Shown here: in pieces, positions 1 to 7,336 of the stretch
Layout of the letters: each line of letters begins with the position of its first letter
Numbering within the stretch: the stretch's first letter is position 1
Assembly: GCA_027295245.1 (NCBI GenBank)
Contig: JAPULF010000074.1
Coordinates: forward strand, 1-16,570
DNA: 16,570 nt
From: Planctomycetota bacterium
Lineage (GTDB): Bacteria > Planctomycetota > Phycisphaerae > UBA1845 > UTPLA1
Direction: 5' to 3'
Made by a program: the position numbers and the translations under genes
Notes under the pieces: model-generated
Seen by the model: the letters and a program-made list of their open reading frames with translations, nothing else
What the model was told of the DNA's origin: nothing
Databases searched by the model: none

Positions 1-1
1 G

Positions 2-352
2 ACCTCGCGCCTGGCCGAGTTTCGCGAGTTTCGCGAAAAGATGAACGAACGGATACGCGAGGCCGGCAACCTCAACATCAATCGCTTCTTCACCCTGGAC
101 GGCAGGGCCTACGAGCCCGGCGCCGTGGACGCGCTCTCCAAGGAATTCGCCGGGCTCTCCGCGTCGATGGTGCTCCGCTGCGACGACTGCATCGCCTATC
201 ACGTCATCCGCTGCCGCGAACTCGGGGCTACCGCCGAGCAACTCATGGAGATTTTCAACGTCGGCCTCATCGTGGGCGGCTCCATATTCATCCCCCACCT
301 CCGCCGGGCCGTCGCCCTGCTCGACGAACTCGACGGCCGGACGGAATCATGA
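2..352 (+). CDS. Carboxymuconolactone decarboxylase/AhpD-like protein, 5' partial
   Basis: This frame is open from the left edge, so the gene probably starts outside the window. The ATG at 41 looks internal: the residues before it (LAEFREFREK) resemble the N-terminal helix usual in this family. The visible part is 116 residues and helical. It carries the AhpD-type redox motif Cys-Asp-Asp-Cys followed by Tyr-His (Cys codons at 179 and 188, His at 200). In AhpD relatives the paired cysteines and the histidine support thiol-based peroxide reduction. Many members of the wider CMD family have no known substrate, and none can be assigned here. Its TGA stop overlaps the ATG of the next gene (ATGA at 349-352), which suggests co-transcription, although the two products share no obvious function. 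The family is fairly sure; the role is not. Confidence 0.85.
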   Translation, partial: TSRLAEFREFREKMNERIREAGNLNINRFFTLDGRAYEPGAVDALSKEFAGLSASMVLRCDDCIAYHVIRCRELGATAEQLMEIFNVGLIVGGSIFIPHLRRAVALLDELDGRTES

Positions 353-2763
353 TTTGCCGGGGCCCGAACGCTCGGATCCGGCGGTTTCCGGCGGGCTCGA
401 TCGCGCTACTCGTTGTTTTGGCGACCGGCTGCACGTCCCGGCCGGGCCCGGCGGTGAAGGGTTCCGACATTGGTATCACCGCCTCCGAGAGGATCACGCG
501 GGACCGGACCTACTCGTGGCGAAACCTGTTTGTATCGAATGCGACCGACGAGGGTGGGCTCGTCATCGAAACCGATAACGTGGTTCTCGATCTGGGGGGC
601 GCGGAAATGTGGGGTGGGCAGTCAAAGACGCGTCCGGACGAATTCGTCGGTCGCGGCATCGTCGTTAGAAACGCCAGGAACGTCACGATCAAGAACGGGG
701 TCATCCGCGGCTTCAAGGTCGGCATCTATGCCGAGAACGCCCCCGGATTGACGATCGAACACTGCGACGTTTCCAACAACTATCGCCAGCGCCTGGAGAG
801 CACGCCCGATCGCGAGAACCTGAAAGACTGGCTCTACGGCCACGAGAACGACGACAACCAGTGGCTTCGGTACGGGGCCGGCATTTACCTGCTACGGTGC
901 GACGACGCCAGGATCCTTTGTAATCGGGCCCGCAACGGTCAGAACGGAATCTGCGTGGTCGATTCGGACGGCGCACTCGTTCGGCAGAACGACATGTCCT
1001 ACATGTCCGGCTGGGGGCTCGCCCTGTGGCGCTCCAACTTCTGCCGCGTCTTGGGAAACAGTTTTGACTACTGCGTCCGCGGCTACAGCCACGGCATCTA
1101 CGCCCGCGGCCAGGACTCGACCGGCATCCTGGTCTACGAGCAGTGCAGCGACAACCTCTTCGCATTCAACAGCGCCACTCACGGCGGCGACGGTTTTTTT
1201 CTGTACGCGGGCAACGAAACCGTCAAGAAGACCGGCGAGGGCGGTTGCAATCGAAACATCGTGTTTCGCAATGACTTTTCCTACGCCGTCGCCAATGGAA
1301 TCGAGGCGACGTTTTCCAATCAAAACGCCTTCATCGCGAACACCCTGGTCGGATGCAGGCACGGCATCTGGGCCGGATACTCCCGCAATTCCGTCATTTC
1401 CTGGAACGCATTCTCGTATTGCGACAACGGCGTCTCGATCGAGCACGGTGAACACAATCGAATTGCGAACAACCACTTCAGCCAGTGCGGCCTCGGGGTG
1501 AATCTCTGGTGGGACGACGACGTCGACCTCCTGGCTTCGCCCTTCGGCGAACGATACGGCGGACTGTCCGACTCGGAGGTTATCGAGAGCAACCGCTTCG
1601 ACGAGTTCAGGACCGCAATACGGGCCGCGAGCAGCACGAATCTCTCGATCCATAACAATACCTTCGAAGACTGCGACTCGTTCCTCGTGGCGGAAGGAGG
1701 TACAACGCTCGGTGAATATAAGAACAACGTCTTGAACGGGGCAACGGTGGCGAACCGTACCGGCCACCGCTTGATCGACGAGCCCGCAACGGGGCAGGTC
1801 GATCCACAGGCGGACGGCGACGTCAATCGGGGCGAACCGCCGGGCGCGGGCCGGCAACCGCCTTCTTGCTACGAATGTCGCATCTGCATGGAGTACTCCG
1901 CGGTTCGCGCGACCGGGCTGCCGGCATCGCGATTCGATTTCGAATTCGACGCGTGCCGGAAGCCGCAATGCGCCGGGTACCGAGATCGGCGTCCGCTCGG
2001 TCAACGCCGGGGCGGACTCGAAACTATTTTTGTCGACGACTGGGGGCCGTACGATCGCAATAGCCCTGCCCGCTGCTACCCGGAACATGTCAACGCCTGG
2101 ACAAACGTGTCGGTGCTGGTGCTGGGCGACGACGTGCCGTACCGCGCCCGAGTCGTCGAAGGAAACGTTCGGGTCTCGCCGCCGACCGGACGGGCCCCGG
2201 CGGTCATCAAGATCGCCCGCGGCCCAGAAGGGGAGATCGCCGGTCACTTCCGTGTTCGCGTCGGCATCGGCTCAGAGGTGGCGGAAGTCCACGGCATGCT
2301 GCTCGGCGCGGATTGGAAGGTACGCTACTTCGAGTGGACCCAGGAAACGGATCCGCGTAGCGGCGCCGACGCGTGGACCAAGGTCACGTCCGCGCCGCCC
2401 ATTCGCACAGAGCAAACCGACGGTATCGATTTTGTCTGGGGCGGTCGCGGTCCGGGGGAAGGCCTGCCCGGCGACTACTTCGCCGCCGTCGCCACCACCC
2501 GAATGCAACTTCCCGTCGGGAGATGGGTCTTCAAGACGGTCTCGGACGACGGCGTCCGCGTCTATTTCGACGGCGAGCGAATCATCGACGACTGGACCTG
2601 GCACGGTCCTACCGAAGACACCGCCGAGGTTGATGTCGGCGAGGGCGACCACGACATTCGCATCGAGTACTTCGAGATCGACGGGCACGCCCAATTGCAA
2701 TTCTTCATCGAACCGGTCCCGCCAAACGCCGGTCCCGACCGGTCAGCCCGCGAGAGCGATTGA
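349..2763 (+). CDS. Secreted lipoprotein: right-handed parallel beta-helix with C-terminal PA14 domain
   Basis: The product is 804 aa. A hydrophobic N-terminal segment ends in a lipobox (LATGC, Cys28), so it is probably an envelope lipoprotein. Residues ~45-465 are a right-handed beta-helix of the NosD/pectate-lyase type, rich in Asn and Gly, with coils such as 'VTIKNGVIRGFKVGIYAENAP'-like turns. Residues ~480-640 form a linker with a Cys cluster (C507, C510, C513) and a conserved-looking stretch around VDDWGPYD. Residues ~650-795 are PA14-like (WGGRGPGEG, VSDDGVRVYFDGERIIDDW, IRIEYFEIDG). Both folds commonly bind or process carbohydrate, but no catalytic site can be assigned. It starts within the stop of the preceding gene, and its 3' end overlaps the convergent methyltransferase gene by 21 nt. 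The final PA14 strands are duplicated at 4167-4286. Confidence 0.88.
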   Translation: MICRGPNARIRRFPAGSIALLVVLATGCTSRPGPAVKGSDIGITASERITRDRTYSWRNLFVSNATDEGGLVIETDNVVLDLGGAEMWGGQSKTRPDEFVGRGIVVRNARNVTIKNGVIRGFKVGIYAENAPGLTIEHCDVSNNYRQRLESTPDRENLKDWLYGHENDDNQWLRYGAGIYLLRCDDARILCNRARNGQNGICVVDSDGALVRQNDMSYMSGWGLALWRSNFCRVLGNSFDYCVRGYSHGIYARGQDSTGILVYEQCSDNLFAFNSATHGGDGFFLYAGNETVKKTGEGGCNRNIVFRNDFSYAVANGIEATFSNQNAFIANTLVGCRHGIWAGYSRNSVISWNAFSYCDNGVSIEHGEHNRIANNHFSQCGLGVNLWWDDDVDLLASPFGERYGGLSDSEVIESNRFDEFRTAIRAASSTNLSIHNNTFEDCDSFLVAEGGTTLGEYKNNVLNGATVANRTGHRLIDEPATGQVDPQADGDVNRGEPPGAGRQPPSCYECRICMEYSAVRATGLPASRFDFEFDACRKPQCAGYRDRRPLGQRRGGLETIFVDDWGPYDRNSPARCYPEHVNAWTNVSVLVLGDDVPYRARVVEGNVRVSPPTGRAPAVIKIARGPEGEIAGHFRVRVGIGSEVAEVHGMLLGADWKVRYFEWTQETDPRSGADAWTKVTSAPPIRTEQTDGIDFVWGGRGPGEGLPGDYFAAVATTRMQLPVGRWVFKTVSDDGVRVYFDGERIIDDWTWHGPTEDTAEVDVGEGDHDIRIEYFEIDGHAQLQFFIEPVPPNAGPDRSARESD

Positions 2764-3798
2764 TCGTCGCGCCTTGGCGGCACGTGCCCCCGACGAGTCA
2801 AATAATGATTCACTACTGCGATCGGCCACGATGCCGGCGCACCAGCTATTCTGCGTCCGAAGCGTCAGCGAATCTATACGCCCGCCCGCCCGCTCGATCC
2901 ACCCGCGTAGTTCCCGCCCCGTTGGAAAGTGTGCAATCCGAGGCGCCAACTGATCGTACACGACGTTCCACAAGTCCCGGAACTCCAGCCGCCCCAACAT
3001 CGCAATGTAGTCCCGCAACGGAAAGGGCACACCCGCCGCCGCCAGCAGCCGGTTGGTCGACCGGGCGTGTGCATACAACGGAATCGTCATCGCCCACGAC
3101 AGCGACGCAAGCAGCGGCTCCGGGATTCCGGGCGTGATCCGTCGCAGGATCCGCGCCAGCGCGAGGTACGTCCCGTTGCCCTCCCTGGCATAGGTCCAGA
3201 TCGCCGCCCGTCCGCCCGGCGCGATGCAACCGAGCAGCCCGGCAATCCCGGACCACGGCTCGTCGAGGTGATGAATAACGCCGATACTGAATGCCGCGTC
3301 GAATCCGCGCCGAAAGGGCGGCTGCTCCAGCGTCCCCCGAACCACATGCACCTGCGGCAGCTCGCGACAGTTGTGCCGGCTCACATGGACGGCTTCGGAC
3401 GCATCCAGCCCCACAACCATTTGCGCGCCCAGCTCCGCCGCCGCCCGAAGCCAACGCCCGGAACCGCAACCGCCCTCCAACACCGTTGCGCCCTTCAGCG
3501 CGTCGCCCGCCAAGGACGGCACGTTCGAAAGAAACAACTCCCGCGACGCCATGAACCCGCTCTGCCGGTCAAACCGCCGCCACTGACGTCCGAACGCCGC
3601 TACCGTTAACCCTGATGCGTCGTCGGATAAACCCCCGACAAAGTCGGGTACGCCGGCGATGATCGGATACGAAGGCCCCCCGCGGCTGAACAGCTCACCC
3701 GCGACGATGTCGCCGCTCCGATCAAACCGCGCCTGGCGCAAACACAAAGCCGATCCCGTCCGTGGACACGCCAGCAAGTCGATCAGTTCGCGTTTCAA
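2743..3798 (-). CDS. Class I SAM-dependent methyltransferase with N-terminal Trm112-like domain
   Basis: The product is 351 aa. Residues 1-54 resemble a Trm112-like domain (LLACP..., then PIIAGVPDFV), but the usual CPxC pair is CPRT. Cys11 and Cys19 remain, so zinc binding may be lost. Residues ~104-210 hold a Rossmann methyltransferase core: motif I VLEGGCGSGRW (106-116), an acidic residue ending strand 2 (VVGLDAS), and a post-II segment IGVIHHLDEP typical of Methyltransf_11/25 enzymes. The methyl acceptor cannot be inferred. The start is a TTG at 3796-3798, giving LKRELIDLLACP, the usual beginning for such proteins; no ATG fits and no strong RBS is seen. It converges on the beta-helix gene and overlaps it. 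The C-terminal ~100 residues, beyond the core, look helical and are not recognised. Confidence 0.87.
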   Translation of the reverse strand: MKRELIDLLACPRTGSALCLRQARFDRSGDIVAGELFSRGGPSYPIIAGVPDFVGGLSDDASGLTVAAFGRQWRRFDRQSGFMASRELFLSNVPSLAGDALKGATVLEGGCGSGRWLRAAAELGAQMVVGLDASEAVHVSRHNCRELPQVHVVRGTLEQPPFRRGFDAAFSIGVIHHLDEPWSGIAGLLGCIAPGGRAAIWTYAREGNGTYLALARILRRITPGIPEPLLASLSWAMTIPLYAHARSTNRLLAAAGVPFPLRDYIAMLGRLEFRDLWNVVYDQLAPRIAHFPTGRELRGWIERAGGRIDSLTLRTQNSWCAGIVADRSSESLFDSSGARAAKARRSIALAG

Positions 3799-3858
3799 GG
3801 TTTTGATTCCGCCTTCAGGCAGCGCCCTGGAATCGCGGGCAGAACAAGGTATCCTGCC

Positions 3859-3975
3859 TGTCCAACCTATCGACCACTCGGCTACAGCGCGCTCAGAAGC
3901 ATCGGCGATAAACCGAAGCGTGCGGCATTAAGACGACGCGCATACGCCCTCGGTGTCCTGTCCAACTTGTCCAAC
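3859..3975 (-). repeat. Three copies of an 8-mer (GTTGGACA on the minus strand) upstream of the methyltransferase
   Basis: TGTCCAAC occurs on the plus strand at 3859-3866, 3959-3966 and 3968-3975. The last two lie 9 bp apart in tandem. On the minus strand they read GTTGGACA and sit 61-177 bp upstream of the TTG start of the methyltransferase gene. They could be regulator-binding repeats or chance; there is no independent support. Confidence 0.3.
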
Positions 3976-4049
3976 CGGCTGCGAAGCGCGACTTCGCCGC
4001 CCCGCACCCGACAACCCGTCTCTCCGGCTAGGCGCTTGGCGTCGATTCA

Positions 4050-4101
4050 CCCGCTCGAGCGGGCCCGGTCACACGATCGCTGAATAGCGCATGAAATGCG
4101 C
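4050..4101. other. Palindrome and hairpin cluster downstream of kynB
   Basis: CCCGCTCGAGCGGG (4050-4063) is a perfect 14-bp palindrome. GCGCAT-GAA-ATGCGC (4087-4101) is a perfect 6-bp stem with a 3-nt loop. Both lie about 200 bp past the 3' end of the kynurenine block. No T-run follows on either strand, so a classical intrinsic terminator is not supported. A transcript-end structure or protein-binding site is possible. Confidence 0.35.
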
Positions 4102-4166
4102 GACTGACCGACCGCCGGTTTGGCCGCCGGCATGAACCAAGCCCAAGGCGACGTCATTGACACATC

Positions 4167-4286
4167 GGTGAGGGCGACCACGACATTCGCATCGAGTACT
4201 TCGAGATCGACGGACACGCCCAGCTTCAGTTTCGGATCGAGCCCGAGGCCGAGACCGAGACCGGTGGTATGAAGACCGATCATTGA
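4167..4286 (+). pseudogene. PA14 domain C-terminal remnant (partial duplicate)
   Basis: The 44 bases at 4170-4213 are identical to 2641-2684 in the PA14 domain of the beta-helix lipoprotein gene, and similarity continues for about 30 bases. In frame, it encodes the end of a PA14 domain (IRIEYFEIDGHAQLQFRIEP) followed by a different short tail ending at TGA 4284-4286. There is no start codon: an in-frame TGA lies at 4158-4160, just upstream, and the matching upstream sequence is absent. It is therefore a gene fragment, either the 3' end of a lost paralogue or a partial duplication. The direction is the same as that of the intact copy. Confidence 0.75.
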
Positions 4287-4304
4287 ACGCGGGCACCGGA
4301 AGTA

Positions 4305-4922
4305 TCAGCCGCGGAGAATTGCCCGCACCGGACTGGCGTCGAAGCCGACCAGCTTCAGCGGCAGGGCGATCAACTCGTAGGTACCCTCCGGAACATTGTC
4401 CAGCACGATACCTTCGAGAATCGCCATGTCATTTTCCAGAAAGCGCTGGTGCGCGGGCAGGTCCTTCGAACTGAAGAGATCGACACTGGGTGTGTCGATG
4501 CCGATGAGCCGGACGCCTTGGGCGTGCATGGCGTCCACCAGCGCCGGTGACAGAGCGGCGAAGTCCTCGTTGAATTCGGTCGGGTCGGGATACGTGCCGG
4601 TGTGCAGCAGGACGCGCTGGGTGGTAATCGGTGTTGCAATCGCTTCCGGCGCAATCCGTTTGCCGCGATCGGCCGGGGCGCGGATCACCTGACAGGGCCC
4701 GAGATAGTATTCCAGGCTCCGCTGGTCTATGGGCGGGGCATCCGTGCCGTAGTGATTGGGTCCGTCGACGTGTGCTCCGAGATGTACTGTGGCACGCAGC
4801 GTCGAGAGCGTCAGGTTGTCACCGCGCTTCATGTCGAGAAGGACTTCGCGCGAAGGAGGCGTGTCGCCGGGCCAGACTCCGAGGGCGGGAGTGATCGCCG
4901 GCGTGATATCGTATATCGCCAT
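4305..4922 (-). CDS. kynB: Kynurenine formamidase (arylformamidase)
   Basis: This is a metal-dependent cyclase-family enzyme that hydrolyses N-formylkynurenine to kynurenine and formate. The 205 residues match KynB in length and landmarks: WPGDTP (17-22), the metal-binding motif HLGAHVDGPNH with His47, His51, Asp53 and His57, then GIDTPSVD, a segment Lys-Asp-Leu-Pro-Ala-His-Gln, and a conserved C-terminus (ELIALPLKLVGFDASPVRA). It lies 2 nt after the stop of the tryptophan dioxygenase gene and completes the first two steps of the kynurenine pathway with it. The ATG at 4920-4922 is chosen because an AGG lies 8 nt upstream. A TTG at 4926-4928 would add two residues and overlap the previous stop by 4 nt. 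Confidence 0.93.
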   Translation of the reverse strand: MAIYDITPAITPALGVWPGDTPPSREVLLDMKRGDNLTLSTLRATVHLGAHVDGPNHYGTDAPPIDQRSLEYYLGPCQVIRAPADRGKRIAPEAIATPITTQRVLLHTGTYPDPTEFNEDFAALSPALVDAMHAQGVRLIGIDTPSVDLFSSKDLPAHQRFLENDMAILEGIVLDNVPEGTYELIALPLKLVGFDASPVRAILRG

Positions 4923-4924
4923 TC

Positions 4925-5707
4925 TCAAAACCTATGCCGGATTGCCCACAGATCGGGAAAGATCGGCTTGAATAGCGACGCTTTCAAGAACGGCACGCCG
5001 GGCGAGCCGCCGGTTCCGCGTTTGTGTCCGATGGTGCGTTCGACGAGCTTGATGTGGCGGTAGCGCCACTCCTGCATGCCTTCGTCATAGTCGGTCATCA
5101 ATTCAAAGAGTATGGCCAGTTCCGGTTTTTTGATGTAGAGGCCGAGCACGCCTTCCTGGATTTGTTCGTTCGCAACGGCCGGTTCGCTGGGGTTGCGGGC
5201 GCGAAGGCCGGCGGGTATCGACACGCCGCGCTGCTCGATGAAGTCGTAGAAATGGTCGACCACCGATCGCTCTTCAAGACGACGGCGCAGGGTTTCCTGC
5301 CCGGCCGGGTTGTGGTCGTGGTACTTGAGCGTGTCGGGCCGCTTGTAGCCGAGCACGAATTCCAGTTCGCGAAACTGTATCGATTGAAAACCGGAGGCGT
5401 CTTCCAGCCGCTCGCGGAAGCTGTTGAACGACATCGACGTCATGGTCTCGAGGATGTCGAGTTGGCCGACCAGTGTTTTCATGATGGTGCGGACGCGCTT
5501 GAAGGTCGCGATCGCCCCGAACAGATCATCGTTGGAGAATTCCTGCTTGATCTTCGCAAATTCGTGCAGCAGTTCCTTGAACCACAACTCGTAAACCTGG
5601 TGAATCACGATGAACAGGGTCTCATCGTGCTCGGGCGGTTCGGACCGAGGTTTTTGAAGATCCAGAAGGGCGTCCAGGCTCAGGTAGGTCGAATAGTCAA
5701 AGGCCAT
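4925..5707 (-). CDS. kynA: Tryptophan 2,3-dioxygenase
   Basis: This cytosolic haem enzyme oxidises L-tryptophan to N-formylkynurenine. The 260-aa length fits bacterial TDO. Diagnostic segments are ETLFIVIHQVYELWFKELLHE-like helix A with the distal His36, SGFQSIQFRELEF with the substrate-binding Arg region, WRYRHIKLVERTIG with the proximal haem ligand His218, and the flexible loop GHKRGTGGSPGVPFLK. It is the middle gene of a three-gene minus-strand block: 33 nt after the kynurenine monooxygenase gene and 2 nt before kynB. Regulation is not visible, and no promoter is needed between these genes. All key residues are present, so it is probably active. Confidence 0.96.
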   Translation of the reverse strand: MAFDYSTYLSLDALLDLQKPRSEPPEHDETLFIVIHQVYELWFKELLHEFAKIKQEFSNDDLFGAIATFKRVRTIMKTLVGQLDILETMTSMSFNSFRERLEDASGFQSIQFRELEFVLGYKRPDTLKYHDHNPAGQETLRRRLEERSVVDHFYDFIEQRGVSIPAGLRARNPSEPAVANEQIQEGVLGLYIKKPELAILFELMTDYDEGMQEWRYRHIKLVERTIGHKRGTGGSPGVPFLKASLFKPIFPDLWAIRHRF

Positions 5708-5740
5708 TCCGCATTGCTCCGATGTCTGGCCCGGGGCCGG

Positions 5741-7078
5741 TCAGCCCAAGAGCATTCGTACGACGAGTATGACAACCAACAATGCAATCACAACCACGAC
5801 GTTTCGTATCACCCGGTGCTGACGGTTCGATCGATCGACGGCGTCCGCGTACGGTATCCTCGAAAACGTCACCATCGAATAGAGCGGCACGTACCATCCC
5901 GGCAGGAGGCGGTGCATCAGTTTTTCGCCCTTCTTCTTGAGGAGGAAAGTCTTCGATCCGGTTCGATCGCGCATCTCCAGGAAGTTGCCGATTGCCAGGT
6001 CCGCCAGGGTATCGCAATGGCGCTTGCGTTTTTCGTAGTATTCCACGAACGCCCGACCCAAGTCCGGGGCGTGGGCCGCGATGCACTCATGAAGAACCGT
6101 GCAGTCCTCGAAGGCGGCGTTGGCCCCCTGGCCGTAGAACGGTACAACCGCGTGACAGGCATCTCCCAGCAGAACGACCTTGTCGCGATAAGACCAGGGT
6201 CCGCATCGAACCGTTACCAGCGAACTGGTCGGACTTTGCCGGAAGTCCTCCGCCAGGTTTGGCAACAGCGGCACGGCGTCGCGAAACTGCTCATTGAAGA
6301 AACGCAACACGTCGTCTTCCGACCGGATGGCCGCGAAGCTGTTCGGCCCCTCGAACGGCCAGAACAGGGTGCAGGTAAATGAGCCGTCACAATTCGGGAG
6401 GGCGATCATCATGAAGCTCTTTCGCGGCCAGATGTGCAGGGCATTCTTTTCGAGTTGATGGCGGCCGTCCTCCGACGGCAGAACGGTCAGCTCCTTGTAG
6501 CCGTGCTCCAGATAGCTCTGGGAGAAACTGAATCGGTCCGTCCGCTGCATTTGCGCCCGGACGGCCGAAAAGGCGCCGTCCGCCCCGATGACGAATCGCG
6601 ATTTGACTCGCCGTGTCTCGTTCGATCCTGCGGTGCTGAATTCGACCGTTGCGGTATCGAGGTCCACACCGACGCACCTGTGATCGAAAAAGACGCGAAG
6701 GTTCTCGCACTTCTCCGCCGCGTTCAGCAGCGCGATGTTCAGACCCAATCGCGAAACCGAGTTGATGGCGTCGATCGCGTTCTTGCTGTAGGGCTGAAAG
6801 GACAACTGCCCGTCGGGGGCGTGTATCATGCGGCCCGGCATTCGCACGGCTACGTCCAGAATCTGGCGCTCGATTCCGACTTGCGCGAGGGCGTGCAATC
6901 CTCGGGTCGAAATGGCCAGATTGATCGACCGTCCCGCGGCCACCTCTCGCCCGCGCGGGTCGGATCGGCGCTCGTAGAGGTCGACGTCATATCCGGCCCC
7001 GGCCAAGGCCGCGCCCATGAGTGCGCCGCCCAAACCTGCGCCCACGATTGCGACTCGGCCCGATCCGTCGTCACCCAT
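5741..7078 (-). CDS. kmo: Kynurenine 3-monooxygenase (FAD-dependent), with C-terminal membrane helix
   Basis: This enzyme hydroxylates L-kynurenine to 3-hydroxykynurenine using NADPH, O2 and FAD. Length 445 aa. Visible landmarks are the Rossmann FAD motif VAIVGAGLGGALMG (9-22), the KMO-typical GRSINLAISTRGLHAL near residue 49, and the second FAD motif GDACHAVVPFYGQGANAAFED starting at residue 305. The last ~23 residues (NVVVVIALLVVILVV then RMLLG) form a single hydrophobic helix after a basic stretch, which suggests a tail anchor like that of eukaryotic KMO. It is the first gene of the minus-strand kynurenine block. The ATG at 7076-7078 follows AGGA five nt upstream. No convincing promoter is seen in the divergent region 7079-7336. 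The assignment is firm. Confidence 0.94.
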   Translation of the reverse strand: MGDDGSGRVAIVGAGLGGALMGAALAGAGYDVDLYERRSDPRGREVAAGRSINLAISTRGLHALAQVGIERQILDVAVRMPGRMIHAPDGQLSFQPYSKNAIDAINSVSRLGLNIALLNAAEKCENLRVFFDHRCVGVDLDTATVEFSTAGSNETRRVKSRFVIGADGAFSAVRAQMQRTDRFSFSQSYLEHGYKELTVLPSEDGRHQLEKNALHIWPRKSFMMIALPNCDGSFTCTLFWPFEGPNSFAAIRSEDDVLRFFNEQFRDAVPLLPNLAEDFRQSPTSSLVTVRCGPWSYRDKVVLLGDACHAVVPFYGQGANAAFEDCTVLHECIAAHAPDLGRAFVEYYEKRKRHCDTLADLAIGNFLEMRDRTGSKTFLLKKKGEKLMHRLLPGWYVPLYSMVTFSRIPYADAVDRSNRQHRVIRNVVVVIALLVVILVVRMLLG

Positions 7079-7276
7079 TGAAATCCTGTTTATCGCTTCG
7101 CCGACACGAATCGGCCAAGAAAAAATGGCTTGTGCCGCCTCCGAAGGAATCAGTCGTCAGGACACATCGTGTGCGGCTTCGGTTTCCACGGCGCCTGGTT
7201 GCACCTCCGGGCGGCCCAATCTACCGCGCCCTTTTGTAACGAGAAAACACGTCGGCGTCACGCGGTCGGCGCGAAC

Positions 7277-7305
7277 TTGTCCCGCCCGTCGCCTGCTCCT
7301 ATGCT
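7277..7305 (+). promoter_or_regulatory. Candidate sigma-70 promoter for the selenoprotein gene
   Basis: TTGTCC (7277-7282) and TATGCT (7300-7305) each match 4 of 6 consensus bases and are separated by exactly 17 bp. They sit 31 bp upstream of the preferred ATG at 7337 and would give a leader of about 25 nt containing the AAGGAG site. This comes from pattern matching only. Confidence 0.35.
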
Positions 7306-7323
7306 TGCAACGCTATTGGGATA

Positions 7324-7329
7324 AAGGAG
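7324..7329 (+). promoter_or_regulatory. Ribosome binding site deciding the selenoprotein start
   Basis: AAGGAG lies 7 nt upstream of the ATG at 7337 but only 1 nt upstream of the ATG at 7331. The spacing therefore favours 7337 as the start. It also shows that translation begins upstream of the in-frame TGA and not at the GTG at 7427, which has no RBS. Confidence 0.7.
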
Positions 7330-7336
7330 CATGCAG

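Larger units (their letters stand above)
3799..4166. other. Non-coding stretch upstream of the methyltransferase and downstream of kynB
   Basis: No credible gene is visible on either strand; short ORFs here lack RBSs and recognisable content. It holds three copies of TGTCCAAC (3859-3866, 3959-3966, 3968-3975), a perfect 14-bp palindrome at 4050-4063 and a 6-bp hairpin at 4087-4101. The stretch continues into the PA14 remnant at 4167-4286. Confidence 0.6.

Noticed and set aside
892..2247. A long (451-codon) minus-strand ORF opposite the beta-helix gene
   Set aside because: It is antisense to a gene with clear domains, has no recognisable motif and reflects the high GC content.
3866..3892. A tRNA-Ser/Leu-like D-arm (minus strand, GCCGAGTGGTCGA)
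   Set aside because: No T-arm with a GTTCGA-type loop or matching acceptor stem follows at the expected distance, so no tRNA can be folded.
4047..4296. Two minus-strand ORFs across the PA14 remnant
   Set aside because: Both are antisense to the duplicated PA14 end, and their apparent sequence patterns mirror shadow frames of the intact gene.
5024..6382. A 452-codon plus-strand ORF across kynA and kmo
   Set aside because: It spans two firmly identified genes on the opposite strand and its protein has no family signature.
7089..7118. Possible promoter for kmo on the minus strand (TTGGCC, 18-bp spacer, GATAAA)
   Set aside because: The -10 would lie about 10 nt from the ATG, leaving no room for the AGGA RBS seen there.
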